Below are positions 6,945 to 7,887 of a stretch of DNA of 7,887 nt, in pieces. Position numbers and translations under genes: made by a program. The notes beneath the pieces are model-generated. The model was not told the DNA's origin. It searched no databases and saw only the letters and a list, made by a program, of their open reading frames with translations. Source of the DNA: an uncultured Chlorobiaceae bacterium (GTDB taxonomy: Bacteria > Bacteroidota > Chlorobiia > Chlorobiales > Chlorobiaceae); assembly GCA_903838095.1 (NCBI GenBank), contig CAILXE010000039.1, forward strand, positions 1-7,887, written 5' to 3'. The first letter of the stretch is position 1, and each line of letters starts with the position of its first letter.

Positions 6945-6975
6945 GTCAGTCGGAGAGGTTTGCTCTCCGATTGAC
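6945..6975. terminator. Shared hairpin between convergent genes
   Basis: GTCAGTCGGAGAG (6945-6957) pairs with CTCTCCGATTGAC (6963-6975), giving a 13-bp stem with a single G-U pair and a 5-base loop. It begins 11 bases after the SRPBCC stop and ends 22 bases before the rhodanese stop on the other strand. It is well placed to end transcripts from both sides. Neither strand has a T-run after the stem, so it may be a T-less terminator or a 3'-end stabiliser. Confidence 0.6.
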
Positions 6976-6996
6976 CTGCTTCCATCAACAAGAGTA

Positions 6997-7368
6997 TCAC
7001 CCTCTTTGAAGTTTCTGCAACAGCCATGCACCGGCATTTTGTTTCGGCTGTTTTTTGAGCGGAAGCCCATCCTTTTCCCAACGCACAATTCCGTTCTGCA
7101 TATTCACAGCTTTGCTATATCCCTGGCTCGTCAGAAAACGGAGCGCCATCATGCTGCGATTACCAAGGTTACAGGCAATAATTGCCTGACGGTCTACAGG
7201 TATTTCCTTAAAGCGTTTTTTTATTTCGCTTAGAGGAATCTGCATGACATCACAAACATCGAATGATTTTCTTGCAACTTCACCTGCTTCACGGACATCG
7301 ACAAGCAGGGCTCCTTTTTGAATCATTGAAAAGGCAGTCGTGGGGCTGACTTCTTGAGTATTGTTCAT
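6997..7368 (-). CDS. Single-domain rhodanese (sulfurtransferase)
   Basis: This 123-residue cytoplasmic protein is one rhodanese domain. It has LLVDVREAGEV (21-31), the DVREA type of CH2A motif, and the active-site loop CNLGNRS (66-72) with catalytic Cys66 and the expected six-residue loop that ends in Arg-Ser. MQNGIVRWEKDGLPL at 90-104 is the usual C-terminal motif. Such proteins carry sulfur as a Cys persulfide and pass it between thiols, cyanide or sulfite. The length is that of a stand-alone domain with a short tail. It converges on the SRPBCC gene. Its leader is about 180 bases long, and the near-consensus promoter upstream is overlaid by a CsoR/CstR-like palindrome, which suggests repression relieved by copper or reactive sulfur. 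The DUF2892 protein encoded at 1486-1689 is the usual fusion partner of this domain in YgaP. Confidence 0.92.
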   Translation of the reverse strand: MNNTQEVSPTTAFSMIQKGALLVDVREAGEVARKSFDVCDVMQIPLSEIKKRFKEIPVDRQAIIACNLGNRSMMALRFLTSQGYSKAVNMQNGIVRWEKDGLPLKKQPKQNAGAWLLQKLQRG

Positions 7369-7438
7369 AGTATTTATATCCGTGTTTTTATGGCTTTCAG
7401 GTTATCCTTTTCAGGTGCCTTTCCTTGCATAATTCGCC

Positions 7439-7469
7439 GTTATCAACTCACAAAGTGTTCTGTGATAAC
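7439..7469. repeat. Imperfect stem-loop in the rhodanese leader
   Basis: GTTATCA (7439-7445) and TGATAAC (7463-7469) are perfect 7-bp inverted repeats. Inside them, CAC (7449-7451) and GTG (7455-7457) can pair around an AAA loop, so the whole folds as a hairpin with an internal loop. It lies in the predicted 5' untranslated region of the rhodanese mRNA. It could be an RNA structure or a second protein-binding site. Confidence 0.3.
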
Positions 7470-7526
7470 ATGTTGTATTAACAAGGGCGGCCCGTTTTTA
7501 ATGAGGTCAAATGAAAAAAACTAAAC

Positions 7527-7565
7527 TGTATAATATACCTATACGGGGTATGGGTATATTATACA
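7527..7565. promoter_or_regulatory. CsoR/CstR-like operator palindrome
   Basis: Arms GTATAATATACC (7528-7539) and GGTATATTATAC (7553-7564) are perfect inverted repeats. One more T-A pair adds to them at 7527/7565. Between them lie a T/G wobble, ATAC (7541-7544), GGG and GTAT (7548-7551), so 18 of 19 arm positions pair and the last is a G-T. The core ATACC-TATACGGGGTATG-GGTAT has the form of operators of CsoR-family repressors, which sense copper, or persulfides in the CstR branch. Each arm contains TATAAT, one per strand, and the - strand copy belongs to a good promoter. Position over a promoter and symmetry favour an operator over a terminator. No CsoR-family gene is in the window. Confidence 0.65.
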
Positions 7566-7586
7566 CAATAAGAGGAAGAATGGCAA
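7558..7586 (-). promoter_or_regulatory. Near-consensus sigma-70-type promoter for the rhodanese gene
   Basis: On the - strand, TTGCCA (7586-7581, five of six to TTGACA) is followed after exactly 17 bases by TATAAT (7563-7558, perfect). Transcription would start near 7551, in the centre of the palindrome, and run toward the rhodanese ATG at 7368. A repressor on the palindrome would cover the -10 and the start site. Confidence 0.65.
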
Positions 7587-7636
7587 CTGGTTTTGATCAA
7601 AAAAATGATTGATAATGCAGAAGCGATTATGTAATG

Positions 7637-7664
7637 TTGTCAGCAGCCGATTAAGGCTTACAAT
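7637..7664 (+). promoter_or_regulatory. Sigma-70-type promoter for the superinfection-immunity-type gene
   Basis: TTGTCA (7637-7642) and TACAAT (7659-7664) each match the consensus in five of six positions and are 16 bases apart. Transcription would start near 7671, about 20 bases before the ATG at 7691. This lies clear of the palindrome, so the two divergent genes may be separately controlled. Confidence 0.5.
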
Positions 7665-7690
7665 GTTCCAAGAAATCAAAACGCTTTATA

Positions 7691-7887
7691 ATGATGAATC
7701 AATGTTATTCCTGGTATTGGTCGAACTCTTCGCCGGTAGTATCCTTTCTGGTCATGCTCTTGTTATCGATAGTGTACTTCATTCCATCAGCATTGGCTTT
7801 CTGGAGAGCACATCGCAGCAAGGTGGCGATACTTACCCTGAATATTCTGCTCGGATGGACCGGTATTGGCTGGATCGTTGCTCTGGT
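7691..7887 (+). CDS. Superinfection-immunity family membrane protein (partial, runs off the end)
   Basis: From tandem ATG codons at 7691 and 7694 the frame runs to the window edge with 65 codons. A first hydrophobic helix (about 15-37) leads into IPSALAFWRAHRSK (31-44), and a second begins with the diagnostic NILLGWTGIGWIVAL (51-65). The small two-helix layout with a charged cytoplasmic loop and the LGWTxIGWxVAL motif is that of the Imm_superinfect family. That family is named after the phage T4 Imm protein, which blocks entry of DNA from later phages. Most chromosomal members have no tested function. A longer overlapping frame open from 7615 to the edge lacks any recognisable motif and is treated as a shadow. 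The C-terminus, normally only a few residues more, is missing. Confidence 0.8.
   Translation, partial: MMNQCYSWYWSNSSPVVSFLVMLLLSIVYFIPSALAFWRAHRSKVAILTLNILLGWTGIGWIVAL

Larger units (their letters stand above)
7369..7690. other. Regulatory intergenic region of 322 bases without a confident gene
   Basis: This gap separates the divergent rhodanese and superinfection-immunity-type genes. From left to right it holds the rhodanese leader with an imperfect stem-loop, the CsoR/CstR-like palindrome, the - strand promoter, and a + strand promoter for the right-hand gene. A small + strand frame, ATG at 7511 to TGA at 7610-7612 (33 codons), reads through the palindrome. An internal ATG at 7580 has a close AGAGG. 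No homologue is recognisable, and I do not call it a gene. Confidence 0.6.

Noticed and set aside
7484..7500. GGGCGGCCC followed by a T-run, resembling a terminator
   Set aside because: Only three base pairs can form in the stem, too few for an intrinsic terminator.
7527..7565. Reading the long palindrome as a rho-independent terminator
   Set aside because: No T-run follows on either strand, it is AT-rich, it lies far from any gene end and it coincides with a promoter. An operator is the better explanation.
7615..7887. Open frame of 91 codons from the ATG at 7615 to the window end, overlapping the superinfection-immunity frame
   Set aside because: No recognisable motif, no helix or domain pattern, and a different frame from the one with the clear LGWTGIGWIVAL signature. 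Treated as a shadow.

Overview
This 7.9 kb window looks like ordinary bacterial chromosome with moderate to low G+C. It has short intergenic gaps, weak Shine-Dalgarno signals, and a mix of housekeeping-like and redox/sulfur-flavoured accessory genes. The gene set (UPF0251/DUF134 regulator, OsmC-like end, small DUF2892 membrane protein, single-domain rhodanese, large patatin-related protein) would fit a green sulfur bacterium (Chlorobiaceae) or a similar anaerobe. That placement is an impression from family content and protein style, because there is no rRNA or other marker gene here. I see no rRNA, tRNA, CRISPR array, transposase or integrase.

Left part (1-1700, all + strand): the 3' end of a probable OsmC-family gene, then a UPF0251/DUF134 DNA-binding protein with a cysteine-rich tail, then a class I SAM-dependent methyltransferase. 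These three are closely spaced and could be one transcript. It would end at a modest hairpin plus T-run near 1383-1401. A 67-residue DUF2892 (YgaP-type) two-helix membrane protein follows.

Middle part (1750-6930): a stand-alone class I glutamine amidotransferase lies on the - strand. Its extended -10 promoter has an 8-bp inverted repeat across the -35 zone. Divergent from it on the + strand come a 100-residue protein I do not recognise, a 1083-residue patatin-related protein (Ser/Asp dyad, conserved second half, three C-terminal membrane helices) and a SRPBCC-fold protein.

Right part (6935-7887): a 13-bp hairpin separates the SRPBCC gene from a convergent single-domain rhodanese gene on the - strand. 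About 190 bp upstream of the rhodanese lies the most striking non-coding signal. This is a 39-bp near-perfect palindrome of the ATACC...GGTAT type used by CsoR/CstR repressors. It sits exactly on the -10 element of a near-consensus promoter that points at the rhodanese gene. The window ends inside a small membrane protein of the superinfection-immunity family, which has its own recognisable promoter.

The clearest functional reading is a rhodanese under copper- or persulfide-type CsoR-family control. A DUF2892 protein, the usual fusion partner of rhodanese in YgaP, is encoded separately 5 kb away. The patatin-related protein with its unknown upstream neighbour is the most open-ended part. I do not see a clear, wholly new multi-gene system.
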